The translations under genes were made by a program, and so were the position numbers. The notes beneath the pieces are model-generated. The model ran no database searches. It had not been told where the DNA came from and was given only the letters and a program-made list of their open reading frames with translations. A DNA stretch of 64,000 nucleotides from Botrimarina mediterranea (GTDB lineage: Bacteria > Planctomycetota > Planctomycetia > Pirellulales > Lacipirellulaceae): NCBI RefSeq assembly GCF_007753265.1, contig NZ_CP036349.1, positions 892,363 to 956,362 of the forward strand, given 5' to 3'. The stretch's first letter is position 1, and each line of letters starts with the position of its first letter. Positions 34,721 through 44,866 of this stretch are shown one piece after another.

Positions 34721-37021
34721 CTAGGTGTGGCTCTTCTTGGCGCGAGACTTCGCCTTGTCGGTCGATTTGTCGCTGTCCTTACCGCTGGCCTTTGCCTGGT
34801 CGTCGCCGTTGCTGGCTTCAACCGTTTTGGCGGCGACAGGGGCCGCTTCCACAATCGGCGCCGGCGAGTCGTAGAGGTCGTCGTCGTCGAGCTCGGGCTC
34901 TTCGTAGTAGTACGGCGCCAGGGTCTGGCCCTCGGCGATCTTGCACAGGTCGGACTGGCTCCGGTGCAGCGTCTCGCCGGACGTGGGCCTCGCGCGGGTG
35001 TAGTTGCCCGTCGGTTCGAGCAGCCTAGCGCGAGTGTTGTCGTGGAGGTAGATCGGCGCGATCTCTTGGACGATGCGTTGCTTGAGCGGCGCCGCTTCGA
35101 CGGGGAACATCACTTCGACGCGGCGCTCGAAGTTTCGGGGCATCCAGTCGGCGCTGGAGAGGAACACCTGCTGCCGCGTCCCCTTGCCGAACACCATGAT
35201 GCGGCTGTGCTCGAGGAAGCGATCGACGACGCTGCGGACGCGGATGTTCTCCGAGACGCCCGGCAGCCCCGGCTTGAGGCAGCAGACGCCGCGGATCACC
35301 AAGTCGATCGGCACGCCGGCATTCGAGGCGTCGTAAAGCGCTTCGATAACGCGGCGATCGACCAGCGAATTAAGCTTGGCGAAGACCCACGACTTCTTGC
35401 CGCGCCGCGCGCGGTCCGCCTGTTCGCTGATCAGCTCAATGGTGCGGTCGTGGAGGTCTTGCGGGGCGACGACGAGCTTCTGCCAGTTGCTGTGCTGGGC
35501 GTAGCCGGTGAGGAAGTTGAACAGCGCCGAGACTTCATTCGTGAGGGTCTCGTCGGCGGTGAAGAGGCCGACGTCGGTGTAGAGCCGGGCGGTGCTGGGG
35601 TTGTAGTTGCCGGTGCCGAGGTGGGCGTAGCGGCGGACGCGGTCCCCCTCTTGGCGAACCACCAGGGCAAGCTTGCAGTGCGTCTTGAGGTCCATGAACC
35701 CGAAGACGACGTGGACGCCGGCGCGTTCGAGGCTGCGCGCCCAGGAGATGTTCGCTTGCTCGTCGAAGCGAGCCTTGAGCTCGACGAGCGCTGTGACGTG
35801 CTTGCCGGCCTCGGCGGCCTCGATCAGCGAGCTGATGATCGGGCTGTCGCCGCTGGTGCGGTAGAGCGTTTGCTTGATCGCCAAGACGTTCGGGTCGCGC
35901 GCGGCTTGCGAGACGAACCGCACGACGGGGCGGAACGAGTCGAACGGGTGGTGCAGCAGCACGTCGCCGCGGCTGATCTCGCGGAAGATGTCTTTTTCTT
36001 CGGCGAGATTCGGCGGCACGCGCGGCGTGAACCGCGGGTCTTGTAAGTCGTCGCGGCCGACGAGGTCCGGCAACGCGAAGAGGGCCGTCAGGTCGAGCGG
36101 CCCGTCGATGCGGTAGACCTCGCTGTAGCCGGGCGGGTCGGTCCCCTCGGGCGCCACGCGCAGCTCTTCTTGCGTGACGATCATGCCCAGGAGCTCGTCG
36201 TCGAGGTCGCGCGAGGCCTCGACGCGCACCGCCTCGGAACGCTGGCGTTGACGCAGACGCGACTCGATCGCGCGGAGCATGTCGTCGCCTTCCTCATCGA
36301 GGAGGTCGTAGTCCATGTCGCGGGTGACGCGGAACGCGCCGCTCGAGAGGACCTCGTAGCCGCCGAAGACTTCGGGCAGGCGCCGCGCGACGACGTCTTC
36401 GAGCAACAGAAAGTCGCTCTTCTGACCGGGCTCGGTCGGCACGAACCGCGGCGTCATCTGCGGCAGTTGGACCACGGCGTAAAGCCGCGCGGGTCCGATG
36501 CCTTTGAGACGCCGCAGCTTGACGGCGAGGTACAGGCCGCGGTTGTGGAAGCGCGGCGTCGGGTGGCTGGGGTCGATCGCCATCGGCGTCAGCACCGGCA
36601 GCACCCGCTGGCGGAAGTAGCCGTCGACGGTCTTGCGTTGGTCGCTGGAGAGGTCGCCTTCGTTGAGGATGCGGATGCCGGCTTCGGCGAGCCCGGGGCG
36701 CACCGAGTGGTTCCAGCAGTCGTACTGGCGGGCCACCAGCTCGCGCGTCTTGATGGCGATGCGCTCGAGTTGGGAGATCGCCGAGAGCCCGTCCACGGGC
36801 GGGTCCTGTGGCGCCATCGCGCCGAAGGCCTGCTCGCGCAAACCGGCGACGCGGACCATGAAGAACTCGTCGAGGTTCGACGAGCAGATCGAGAGGAACT
36901 TGGCGCGTTCCAGCAGCGGGGTCGACTCGTCGGCGGCCTCTTCAAGCACGCGCCCGTTGAACTCCAGCCAGCTGAGCTCGCGGTTCAGGAAGTGCTCGGG
37001 GAGGTAGTTGACGCCGTTCAT
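34721..37021 (-). CDS. ppk1: Polyphosphate kinase 1
   Basis: PPK1 makes long-chain polyphosphate from ATP at the membrane. The 766-residue protein has the N-terminal FLNRELSWLEFNGRVLEEA, the head region RVAGL, and two phospholipase-D-like catalytic modules. RYAHLGTGNYNPSTARLYTD near residue 465-485 carries the catalytic His region, and VFGKGTRQQVFLSSADWM follows near 620. About 60 C-terminal residues form a Lys/Ser/Asp-rich tail. ATG 37021 fits the family start; a longer frame adds 69 residues of unrelated sequence. Confidence 0.96.
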   Translation of the reverse strand: MNGVNYLPEHFLNRELSWLEFNGRVLEEAADESTPLLERAKFLSICSSNLDEFFMVRVAGLREQAFGAMAPQDPPVDGLSAISQLERIAIKTRELVARQYDCWNHSVRPGLAEAGIRILNEGDLSSDQRKTVDGYFRQRVLPVLTPMAIDPSHPTPRFHNRGLYLAVKLRRLKGIGPARLYAVVQLPQMTPRFVPTEPGQKSDFLLLEDVVARRLPEVFGGYEVLSSGAFRVTRDMDYDLLDEEGDDMLRAIESRLRQRQRSEAVRVEASRDLDDELLGMIVTQEELRVAPEGTDPPGYSEVYRIDGPLDLTALFALPDLVGRDDLQDPRFTPRVPPNLAEEKDIFREISRGDVLLHHPFDSFRPVVRFVSQAARDPNVLAIKQTLYRTSGDSPIISSLIEAAEAGKHVTALVELKARFDEQANISWARSLERAGVHVVFGFMDLKTHCKLALVVRQEGDRVRRYAHLGTGNYNPSTARLYTDVGLFTADETLTNEVSALFNFLTGYAQHSNWQKLVVAPQDLHDRTIELISEQADRARRGKKSWVFAKLNSLVDRRVIEALYDASNAGVPIDLVIRGVCCLKPGLPGVSENIRVRSVVDRFLEHSRIMVFGKGTRQQVFLSSADWMPRNFERRVEVMFPVEAAPLKQRIVQEIAPIYLHDNTRARLLEPTGNYTRARPTSGETLHRSQSDLCKIAEGQTLAPYYYEEPELDDDDLYDSPAPIVEAAPVAAKTVEASNGDDQAKASGKDSDKSTDKAKSRAKKSHT

Positions 37022-37317
37022 TCGGACGGGCTGGTCGCGGGCGGACACGCCCGGAGCCCGGAGGGGTGGGCGACGGGGCAGTTTGGGAGGTTTGTCGCTA
37101 TTGTGCAGGAAAGAGGGCCTAGTCCGCAAACAGGGAGCCCAAAGGAGTCTCCGAGGCGGGGAAAGCCAGGCAATTCTACCCCGCGGAACAGGGCCGACCG
37201 CGACGAAAACCCCCGTGCCCGGGGCCAATTCGGCCCGTTAGACATGGGGTCCATCGGACGGCCCGAAGCCGCGGTGGGCGCCCGCCGCCCCGTTGGAATC
37301 GGGACAACGGGTCCCAT

Positions 37318-39759
37318 TCAGACGCGCGGGCGTCGGCGCCCTTGGCCGGTACGCAACGCGATGGCGACGACCGTCACGAGGGCGGACGCGGACGGTTCGG
37401 GTACCGAAAGCTGACGGAACGACCCGCCGTTGAAGAGCACGGTGGCGCTGGCGTCGATACTGGCGATGCCGTAGTAGAGTGTCACGCCATTGAGATCGAG
37501 CACAGCGCCGGGCCCAAGAAAGAGCTCTTGCACGTAGAGCGCTTCAGTTCCGGGCGTGTTGTCGATGACTTCTTCGAGCCGCAACCCGCCGGCGCCGTTC
37601 TGTTCGAGGCGTAGCTCCTGGAGCGAGAAGTTATCGACATAGCCGAGGGGGTCAGGACCGATGTCGGCGCCGGCGACCTCGAGTGATTCGAAGAGGGCGT
37701 CGTCCCCGGTGAACAGCAGCCGCGTCTGGTTGAGCGCCCGGTACGCGGCGGGGTTGTTCGCCGAGATCCTCAGGTCGGCGTCCTTCAGTTCGATCATCGA
37801 ATCGTCGGCGGCGAGCAGCCAACCGGCCGGACCAAGATGCAACTCCTTCGAGACCCGTAGCGCGGCGTCGGCGGAGGCGATCTCCAATCGTGAGGAACCA
37901 TTGCCGTAGCGGCCGAGTTCGAGGACCTCGACGTCGACCTCACCTCCTTCCAAACGCAGGGTTCCCTGCCCCGGTCCATTGAGGAGGATTCGCTCGGCTT
38001 GAAGGTTGCCTTCATCGCCGACGGTGTAAGTCCCCTTGCTGTTGTTGAATCGGGCGATGGCGAGGTCCCCCTCGACGACGTGATCGCCGCGGAACAACTC
38101 GTAGACGCCGTTCGTATTCGGCTCGCCGACATCGGCGGCTTGCCGATTGAGGTGCATGCCGCCGCTCTGTACGAACCGGCCGAGCACAGCTAACTCTCCC
38201 GACTCAAGGACGCCGCCCGATAGTTGGTACTCGCCTTGACCCCAGATAGCGTTGTCGTAGTAGACGTTGGCGTGGCCACCGGATTGGCGGAACAATCCTT
38301 CGCCGAAGCGTCCGATCTCGAGGTCTCCAGCCGTCAGCGAGCCGCCGCTGAGACGGTACTCGCCACGCCCGTTCGCGGCGCCGAGGCGGATCGTCAGCGA
38401 TTGGCTGGTGTTCTCCTCTTCGGTAAAGGAGCCGCCGGTCTGTTCGAACCGGCCCGGCGATCCGGGTGTCCCGACGGTTAGGTTTCGCGCCCGCAGGTCG
38501 CCTGAGAACAAACCGCTCTCAAGGTCTGCGACCGTGATCGATCCCGCGCCCAACCTTGCGGCTCCGGAGAACACCTGGATGCCGTTGCGGACTTCAATGG
38601 CGGGATTGGCCCCCGAGTCATTCGACGTGTCGCGGGCCAGGAGCTGACCCCGCACCCGTAGCGGGTCGGTGATGACTCCCAAGCCGAAGACCTGGTCTTG
38701 CACCCTTAGGAAGAGGGGAGACCCGGCGGTGTGGGTCAGCCCTGTTCCGAACGCGGCGGCAAAGTCGTCTTCGGAGACGCCAGTTGGCAAGATTGTGAGG
38801 GTGCCGGGCGCTTTCTCGAGCACGGCTCCCGAGACGTCGTCGAAGACCGAATCTTGCAGGCTGGCGATGCCGCCTCGGACATCGAGGGTCCAGCTCCCCG
38901 CTGTAAAATGGATCGGCCCGCTATCGACCTCGATGCTGTTGACCAAGGCGAGCTCGCCGCCCGACACCTCCACCGTGCCGATAGCGCCGTAGGACGCCGG
39001 CGTGACGAACGGTTTGTCGAGAACGACTTCGCCGCCGGCGACTTCGAGGCGGGCGCCATCGCCGATCGTCGCGATACCTAGGCGTGAGACGCCGCCCTCA
39101 ACGCGGTACACGCCGGTAGACAGACTGCTCCGGAAAGACGCTCCGAGCTGGCCCCCCGTCTGCAAGACGTCGCCGCCGATCGACACATTCTCAGGCAGGA
39201 CGACGATGCTGTTGCCCGATATCTCGAAGCGCGATCCGGGGTAGGTCGTGAACTCGAAACCGACTTCCAGCTTGCCGCCGGTTTGCTTCTGCATGCCGGC
39301 GACCGTCAGTTGGCTCATCTGGAACAATCCACCGCTTTGCTCGATGAGTCCGTTCGCACCGAAGATGCCGCCCGGCTTGAAGACGGCTCCGGATTCGATA
39401 GCGAGTCGGCCGAGGTAGGGCCCGTTGATATCGGCTAGCGGGATGTCGGAGAAGCGGATCAGTCGAGGGGTCCAGGTCCCGCCGGCCAACTCAACGGCGC
39501 CGGCGCCGGCGTCGCCGCCAAGCAGCAGTTCGTCGGGCCCGTTGACGTTGGATGAGATGACCGCGATGCCGTCGTTGGAAATCTCGGCCGAATCGGTGAC
39601 GCCCGGGACGCCGTTCGTCCAGTTCGCGGCGTCGAGCCAGTCCGCGGCGCCGATAGCAGACCAAGAGGTGGTCGCGGTTGAGCTCGCCAACGATGTCGAG
39701 GGAGTCATCATTGCTACGCTCATGATTAGCGCGCAGTGGATACGCAAGGTGCTCGCCAT
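37318..39759 (-). CDS. Exported PEP-CTERM repeat protein
   Basis: This 813-residue secreted protein has a signal peptide (1-26) and a Gly/Ser-rich beta-helix-like body. Recurrent units such as RFEQTGGSF, EYRLSGGSL and LFRQSGGHA resemble autotransporter-like 'QSGG' repeats. It ends with the PEP-CTERM tail SVPEPSASALVTVVAIAL followed by a basic cluster. The tail directs processing by an exosortase and surface attachment. The start at 39759 was chosen because AGGAG lies about 11 nt upstream. Confidence 0.85.
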   Translation of the reverse strand: MASTLRIHCALIMSVAMMTPSTSLASSTATTSWSAIGAADWLDAANWTNGVPGVTDSAEISNDGIAVISSNVNGPDELLLGGDAGAGAVELAGGTWTPRLIRFSDIPLADINGPYLGRLAIESGAVFKPGGIFGANGLIEQSGGLFQMSQLTVAGMQKQTGGKLEVGFEFTTYPGSRFEISGNSIVVLPENVSIGGDVLQTGGQLGASFRSSLSTGVYRVEGGVSRLGIATIGDGARLEVAGGEVVLDKPFVTPASYGAIGTVEVSGGELALVNSIEVDSGPIHFTAGSWTLDVRGGIASLQDSVFDDVSGAVLEKAPGTLTILPTGVSEDDFAAAFGTGLTHTAGSPLFLRVQDQVFGLGVITDPLRVRGQLLARDTSNDSGANPAIEVRNGIQVFSGAARLGAGSITVADLESGLFSGDLRARNLTVGTPGSPGRFEQTGGSFTEEENTSQSLTIRLGAANGRGEYRLSGGSLTAGDLEIGRFGEGLFRQSGGHANVYYDNAIWGQGEYQLSGGVLESGELAVLGRFVQSGGMHLNRQAADVGEPNTNGVYELFRGDHVVEGDLAIARFNNSKGTYTVGDEGNLQAERILLNGPGQGTLRLEGGEVDVEVLELGRYGNGSSRLEIASADAALRVSKELHLGPAGWLLAADDSMIELKDADLRISANNPAAYRALNQTRLLFTGDDALFESLEVAGADIGPDPLGYVDNFSLQELRLEQNGAGGLRLEEVIDNTPGTEALYVQELFLGPGAVLDLNGVTLYYGIASIDASATVLFNGGSFRQLSVPEPSASALVTVVAIALRTGQGRRRPRV

Positions 39760-40016
39760 TTGCCTCGACTCTCCTGTCGCAAACTGCACGGCCAATTGCC
39801 GTGCGAGGTGGTGATTGTTAGCCGCGTGGTGGCGGCGAGACTCAAGACGGTTGGCGCGAGTGGCAAAGCTGGCCCCTGGATCGCGTCGAGAACGCTACGC
39901 CGTCTCCTTCCGGTTCAACGTGAACTCGATGGTTGGCGAGGCGATTTGCTGACGTGATGAGGGCTGACGCGATGAGGAAAGTCACCTCCGCGTCGCCTGA
40001 CTCCTAACAAGTTCTA

Positions 40017-40691
40017 CTAACGCCGGCGGAGGCCTAGGGCGGGTCCGAGGACTGCCAGGGCCACCAATGAAGCGGTTCCGGGTTCGGGGAACACCGAGCC
40101 AATCCAGTCCTGCGGGCCGGCCGGCGAAGAAGAGAGTGAAAACACAAGGGCGTCGGACGGCGAAAACTCGATGTAGTCCGTCGGGCTGGACCAGAGGCCT
40201 TCGGCCGTCGCCACGCTGGCGAGACCGCCGAGCGAGACGATCGTGTCATCCAAGAAGGTGTAGGGATCGCCAATGTTGTTGGGGGTGCCGGCCACGCCCG
40301 TCAACGCCGTGGCGGAGGACCCAGCCAAGCGGAGTTGCAGAAAGCTCTCCAAGACAAAGAACGTCGGAATGGCCGGGTCGAACCGGACGAGGCCAACCGC
40401 CACGGCGTAGTCGCCGTTGTCGAGTTGGTGGGGAGCTTCGGTCAAGGACCGGAGGAGAGGGGGTCCGTAAGAGTCGCCATAGACGGGCGTCATGATCGAG
40501 ACGCCCAGGTCGAACTCTGACAAGGGTGAGACAAGGAGCCCCTCGTCGCTGTCCGCGACAACCATCGCCAGATGGCTGTCGGGCGCGTTCAAGCCGACCA
40601 ACCCGTTCCGAGGGAAGAAGGTGCTCAGTTGACCAAAGGCCGGCGATGAAAGGAGGGCGACGCAGAAGACTGCCAAACGGGCTGATCGCAT
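40017..40691 (-). CDS. Exported PEP-CTERM protein
   Basis: This 224-residue protein has a signal peptide (1-20, ending AFG). No known domain is seen in the body. The C-terminus reads SVFPEPGTASLVALAVLGPAL then LRRR, a PEP-CTERM anchor. ATG 40691 has gggga/ggag just upstream; a longer frame adds 34 non-signal residues. Confidence 0.82.
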   Translation of the reverse strand: MRSARLAVFCVALLSSPAFGQLSTFFPRNGLVGLNAPDSHLAMVVADSDEGLLVSPLSEFDLGVSIMTPVYGDSYGPPLLRSLTEAPHQLDNGDYAVAVGLVRFDPAIPTFFVLESFLQLRLAGSSATALTGVAGTPNNIGDPYTFLDDTIVSLGGLASVATAEGLWSSPTDYIEFSPSDALVFSLSSSPAGPQDWIGSVFPEPGTASLVALAVLGPALGLRRR

Positions 40692-41214
40692 GATGCTTCT
40701 CCCCAAATGATGAGACATGGTTGGAGCCGTGGAATGACTATAACCGCGTAGGATCGGTCCGTGTTGTGAAATCGTCACTGGCGTACGGAGCACGAGGTTG
40801 AGGGCTCACGTGATGGCAAAGCCCCGCCCCCGCGCCGTCCCCATCACGGCCCGTCTCCCGCTGCCGAGGAGACCTGGAGAACGGTGTTTTCGAGAGACCT
40901 CTCCTAAGGCCCTGGAAGGGCCCTCTCGTGCGTCGAGACACGGGGTCGACACTTTGGTCGAGGAAGGGTGTAAGACGCTCAGCAAGGGCCCTTTTTGCCG
41001 ATCTGGACGGGTGTCCAGGGGTGGCGGTTCAGACCGGCTTCAACAGAAGGGCGATTGGGCCTTTTCCACTAGTCCGCACCGAGGTGGCGTCCGCTGCCGA
41101 TGCGCTGGACGTCGACGCCGGTAGCGATCCGTCGCGGAGTAGTTCCTAATTCCTTCCAACGGCCTCGTCATAGCGCTAGGCGCCTCCATCGCGGACCGAA
41201 CCGACCGGCGGAGC
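40692..41214. other. 523-bp intergenic region between divergent genes
   Basis: Both neighbouring genes point outward, so two promoters should be here. I saw only short palindromes such as agggccctgg/aagggccct-type segments near 40910-40925. Small open frames are without support. Confidence 0.4.
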
Positions 41215-42180
41215 ATGCAAGACGCGTTACCGGATGCCAGAGATGATTTCGCCCCCGAGCCGCCAGCGAGGCTTCCACTCGCCGGGCGAATCGTTGGGTA
41301 TCTGCTCCTCACGATAGGCTTAGGCGCGATCATCGGGGCCGCTTATGACTTGGCGTTCAATGATCGCATCCGTCTCGACCTCGCATCGATCCTGTTTGCG
41401 GCCCTCGGGTGGCGGCTGCTGCAGCGAAGAAAATCCGCGCCGGGTTGCGCCGGTATGTTGATCACCCTCAGCCTGATAGGGTCGTTGCTGGGGATTGCGG
41501 TCGCCATGGCGATCCCGTTGCTGCCTCAAAACAGCATTCGGGTGAACGGTACATCGACGACCTCGTTGATCCCAGTCGTTCTCGTGATGGTCGTCTGGTC
41601 GATCGTGATGCTTTGGGCGCTGAGGGTGCTCAAACGACCCGACGTCAAAGGCTACTGCAACGATGACCCGAGGAAGTGGCACGCCCGACAGTTTCGCTTG
41701 GAGCACCTGATTGTCGCGACGGGGATCGTTGCGTTTGCGATTGGATCGAGCACGTTGCGAAGCCAGCTTTCAGCGACGCCTTTCAATTCGAGATACACGA
41801 CACAGTATGTTACGGCGACCGCCCCACCGGATCAGTTCATCCAGTACTCGATGATACTTACGCATCCCGGGACGGAAACACGGCCAATCATTCATCTCTG
41901 TCAGGTGATCCGAAGCGACAAGGAAACCGTGTTGCAGTCGTTGTCGGAAGAGAACGGCAGCTATTTCCTGGAAGTCGATGGTGAGAGATTTCCCTTATCC
42001 GATACGGCGCAGTTACACGAAGTGCGCGACGGCAAGCTGGTTGAGATCGAATGCGACCTAACGGAAGCCGATCACGCCGACTTCTTGAACACGCTAGATA
42101 GTCGAGAACCCAACGAGCGAGGCGTCGAGGCGCTGAAACGATTCGTCGAGGAGCGAGCGGCCGGGCCGGCAGCCGAGTAG
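41215..42180 (+). CDS. Membrane protein of unknown function
   Basis: This 321-residue protein has hydrophobic segments at about 25-44, 55-70, 80-102, 115-135 and 164-178, then a soluble C-terminal part of about 140 residues. I recognise no family. The C-terminal region has mixed charge and a SEENGSYFLEVDGERF segment. The codon mix and lower GC than the neighbours are consistent with a real but fast-changing gene. The ATG at 41215 overlaps the in-phase start of the hydrophilic leader. Confidence 0.7.
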   Translation: MQDALPDARDDFAPEPPARLPLAGRIVGYLLLTIGLGAIIGAAYDLAFNDRIRLDLASILFAALGWRLLQRRKSAPGCAGMLITLSLIGSLLGIAVAMAIPLLPQNSIRVNGTSTTSLIPVVLVMVVWSIVMLWALRVLKRPDVKGYCNDDPRKWHARQFRLEHLIVATGIVAFAIGSSTLRSQLSATPFNSRYTTQYVTATAPPDQFIQYSMILTHPGTETRPIIHLCQVIRSDKETVLQSLSEENGSYFLEVDGERFPLSDTAQLHEVRDGKLVEIECDLTEADHADFLNTLDSREPNERGVEALKRFVEERAAGPAAE

Positions 42181-42184
42181 TTTT

Positions 42185-42455
42185 AGCGTACTTTGTTTTG
42201 CCGTAGCGTCTCGCGCAGAGACGCGGAGGGTAGGCAGCGAAGACTCACGCCAAGCCGCCAAGGCGCAAAGACAAAGTCGTTGAGAAATGAGCGTAGCCGC
42301 TAACGATCGCGCAGCAACGCGTTCTTTGCGGCTTAGCGCCTTTGCGTGAGTCTTGGAGGCATCCAACTCTGCGTCTCTGCGCGAGACTTCCCCACGTTGC
42401 TCCGTGGATCAGAGCGAGGCTAGAAACACTACGGCCAAGTGAAGCACGCTCTAGG
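42185..42455. repeat. Family E nested inverted-repeat element, copy 2
   Basis: Read on the minus strand it aligns with 28398-28647: shared tctcgcgcagagacgcagag, agttggatg, agactcacg...ggcgctaagccgcaaag, gactttgtctttgcgccttg and cgagacgctacggcaaaac. It fills the gap between the membrane protein and ftsH. Confidence 0.85.
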
Positions 42456-42465
42456 AGAAAGAGGC

Positions 42466-44517
42466 TTACTCCCCTTGCTCGCGCGTCGTCGCGGGGACCT
42501 TGTCCGGCGTGATGTACGTCGGCGCTGGCGGGCCCAGGGGGCTGTCGGCGGGGTCGATGGGGGGGCCGATCAGGTCTTCTAGTTCTTTGTCGTCGATCTC
42601 TTCGCGCTCGAGCAGCGCCATCGCTAGCGCTTCGAGCTTGTCGCGGTTATCGGTGAGGGTTTGCCGGGCGAGGTCGGACGACTCGGTGAGGATGCGGGTG
42701 ATCTCTTCGTCGATGACGCGGGCGGTGTGGTCGCTGTAGGGCCGCATCTCTTGGGTGATTTCGCGGCCGAGGAACGGGTCGGTGTGGTCGGTGTGGAAGG
42801 CGACGGGGCCGATGCGTTCGCTCATGCCCCAGTGGGCGACCATCTTGCGCGCTAGGCCGGTGGCCTGCTTGAGGTCGTTCTCGGCGCCGGCGCTGAACTC
42901 GCTGAACACCAGGTCCTCGGCCGCGCGGCCGGCGAGCGCCATCGCCATGTGGGCGCGCATTTCGCTCTCGGACATGTTGTGGCGGTCCTCGGCGGGGACG
43001 TACTGCGTGACGCCCAGGGCGCGGCCGCGGGGGATGATCGTCACCTTGTGGACGCGGTTGCCGCTGGGGATGAGCCAGCCGAGGACGGCGTGGCCCGCCT
43101 CGTGGAACGCGGTGACCTGCTTCTCTTTCTCGGTGAGCACGTCTTCGCGGGCGTCGCCCATGAGGATCTTGTCACGGGCGTATTCGAAGTCCTCGGACGT
43201 GACGAACGCCCGGTCCTGCCGCGTGGCCCAGAGGGCGGACTCGTTGACGAGGTTCATGATGTCGGCGCCCGTCATGCCGACCGTCGCGCGGGCGAGCTTC
43301 TTGAAGTCGACGTCTTCCGACAGCGGCACGCCACGGGTGTGGACCTCGAGGAGCTCTTCGCGTCCCTGGATGGTGGGGCGATCGACGGTGATGTGGCGGT
43401 CGAAGCGGCCCGGGCGCAGCAGGGCCGGGTCGAGCACATCGGGCCGGTTGGTGGCGGCGATAACGATGACGGTCTCGCTGGGCGTGAAGCCGTCCATCTC
43501 GCTGAGGATCTGGTTGAGCGTCTGCTCGCGCTCGTCGTGGCCGCCGCCGAGGCCGGCGCCGCGTTGGCGACCGACTGCGTCGATCTCGTCGATGAAGAGG
43601 ATGGCGGGCGCCGCCTTCTTCGCGTTCTTGAACATGTCGCGGACACGGCTGGCGCCGACGCCGACGAACATCTGGATGAACTCCGAGCCGTTGATCGAGA
43701 AGAACGGGACCTCGGCCTCGCCGGCGATGGCCTTGGCGAGGAGCGTTTTGCCGGTGCCGGGGGGGCCGTTGAGCAGCACGCCCTTGGGGATGCGGGCGCC
43801 GAGCTTCTGGAACTTCTCGGGCTCCTTGAGGAACTCGACGATCTCTTGGAGGTCTTTCTTGACGCCCTTGAGGCCGGCGACGTCCTCGAATGTCTTGCGG
43901 GTGTTCTCGTCCGCTTCGTACAACCGCGCGGGGCTGCGGGTGACGCCGCCGAGCATGCCGCCGCCGGTCATCTGGTCACGGGTGCGGCGGGCGAAGGTCC
44001 ACAGCCAGTAGCCCATGGCAATGAGCAGCCCGAGCCAGACCATCGTGATGATCCAGTCGACGTTGAACTCTTGCTCGACGCGGAAGTAGACGCCGTTGTC
44101 GATGAGCTTCTGGCGGAGCCCTTCGTCGAGGCCGGTGCGGCCGATCGTGACGACGAACTGCTTGGGGAGCGGCTCGGCGGCCTTCTCACTCGGCTCCGCG
44201 CCTGGGATCACCGGCGGCAGGGGCGGGTCTTTGAACTCGCCGAAGAGGGTCTGGCCCTGGATGACGGCCTTGGAGACGTTGTCGGACCCGACCTGCTCCC
44301 AGAAGAACCGGTAGTCGATCTCGGCGACCTGCGTCATCGACTGGAGGGCGAAAAACCCCAGCCCCAGCGCGAGCAAGGCGAAGAGCCATGCCGATTGCGG
44401 GAAGACGCGATTACCGGGCCGTCCACCCGGACGATTGTCGCCGCGCTTGGGGCGGTCGCCCGACGACTTGCCGGGCGGCTTCGAGTTGGCGGGTGGTGTC
44501 GGTTGGGGGTCGGGCAT
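42466..44517 (-). CDS. ftsH: ATP-dependent zinc metalloprotease FtsH
   Basis: This membrane-anchored AAA+ protease of 683 residues degrades misfolded and regulatory proteins. A Pro/Gly/Arg-rich N-terminal tail (1-40) precedes a first transmembrane helix ([17 protein letters not shown]), a periplasmic part and a second helix ([18 protein letters not shown]). Walker A GPPGTGKT is at about 250-257, the SRH region is [12 protein letters not shown], and the zinc site HEAGH is at about 471-475. Family length is usual at 600-700. ATG 44517 follows a longer frame with no support. Confidence 0.97.
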   Translation of the reverse strand: MPDPQPTPPANSKPPGKSSGDRPKRGDNRPGGRPGNRVFPQSAWLFALLALGLGFFALQSMTQVAEIDYRFFWEQVGSDNVSKAVIQGQTLFGEFKDPPLPPVIPGAEPSEKAAEPLPKQFVVTIGRTGLDEGLRQKLIDNGVYFRVEQEFNVDWIITMVWLGLLIAMGYWLWTFARRTRDQMTGGGMLGGVTRSPARLYEADENTRKTFEDVAGLKGVKKDLQEIVEFLKEPEKFQKLGARIPKGVLLNGPPGTGKTLLAKAIAGEAEVPFFSINGSEFIQMFVGVGASRVRDMFKNAKKAAPAILFIDEIDAVGRQRGAGLGGGHDEREQTLNQILSEMDGFTPSETVIVIAATNRPDVLDPALLRPGRFDRHITVDRPTIQGREELLEVHTRGVPLSEDVDFKKLARATVGMTGADIMNLVNESALWATRQDRAFVTSEDFEYARDKILMGDAREDVLTEKEKQVTAFHEAGHAVLGWLIPSGNRVHKVTIIPRGRALGVTQYVPAEDRHNMSESEMRAHMAMALAGRAAEDLVFSEFSAGAENDLKQATGLARKMVAHWGMSERIGPVAFHTDHTDPFLGREITQEMRPYSDHTARVIDEEITRILTESSDLARQTLTDNRDKLEALAMALLEREEIDDKELEDLIGPPIDPADSPLGPPAPTYITPDKVPATTREQGE

Positions 44518-44762
44518 TCCGTGACGCGAACGTGCTAGCGGGGTGAGCGAATCTTGGCCGGCCGATGGCGACCAGGCGGGGGCCAAGCCGGCGGGTCAGC
44601 CTGTGCTAACCCTAGACGCGCGGGGGGGCTTCGCCAACTCACCCCGGGGCTCAAGTTTCAGGCCGAGCAGCCGGGCAGGCGAAGGAAATTCATCACGACG
44701 GGCACGAAGGACACGACGGCCGGTCTTGTTGGGCGCTGTTCGTTTCGAAGGCCGAATGGCCT

Positions 44763-44848
44763 TGTAGGAGGCGTCTCCGACGCCGATTACGCGCACCACG
44801 CCGTTTCGGAATGGACACCTTAATCGGCGTCGGAGACGCCTCCTACAG
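44763..44848. repeat. Family B REP element, copy 3
   Basis: The palindrome tgtaggaggcgtctccgacg ... cgtcggagacgcctcctaca has inner gcgcaccacgccgtttcgg and gaatgg. Its arm sequence is identical to the arms around the RAYT gene. Confidence 0.9.
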
Positions 44849-44866
44849 ATGTAACCCTGTTAGGGC

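Noticed and set aside
40928-41149. Small open frame in the divergent intergenic region
   Set aside because: No ribosome-binding site, no recognisable sequence, and it probably covers promoter DNA.
42949-44538. 529-codon open frame opposite ftsH
   Set aside because: It is the antisense shadow of a clear FtsH gene, and its composition (Asp/Glu/Gly/Val-rich) is typical of reverse frames in GC-rich DNA. The same holds for long frames opposite ahcY, leuS, ppk1, parB and the DUF1592 gene.
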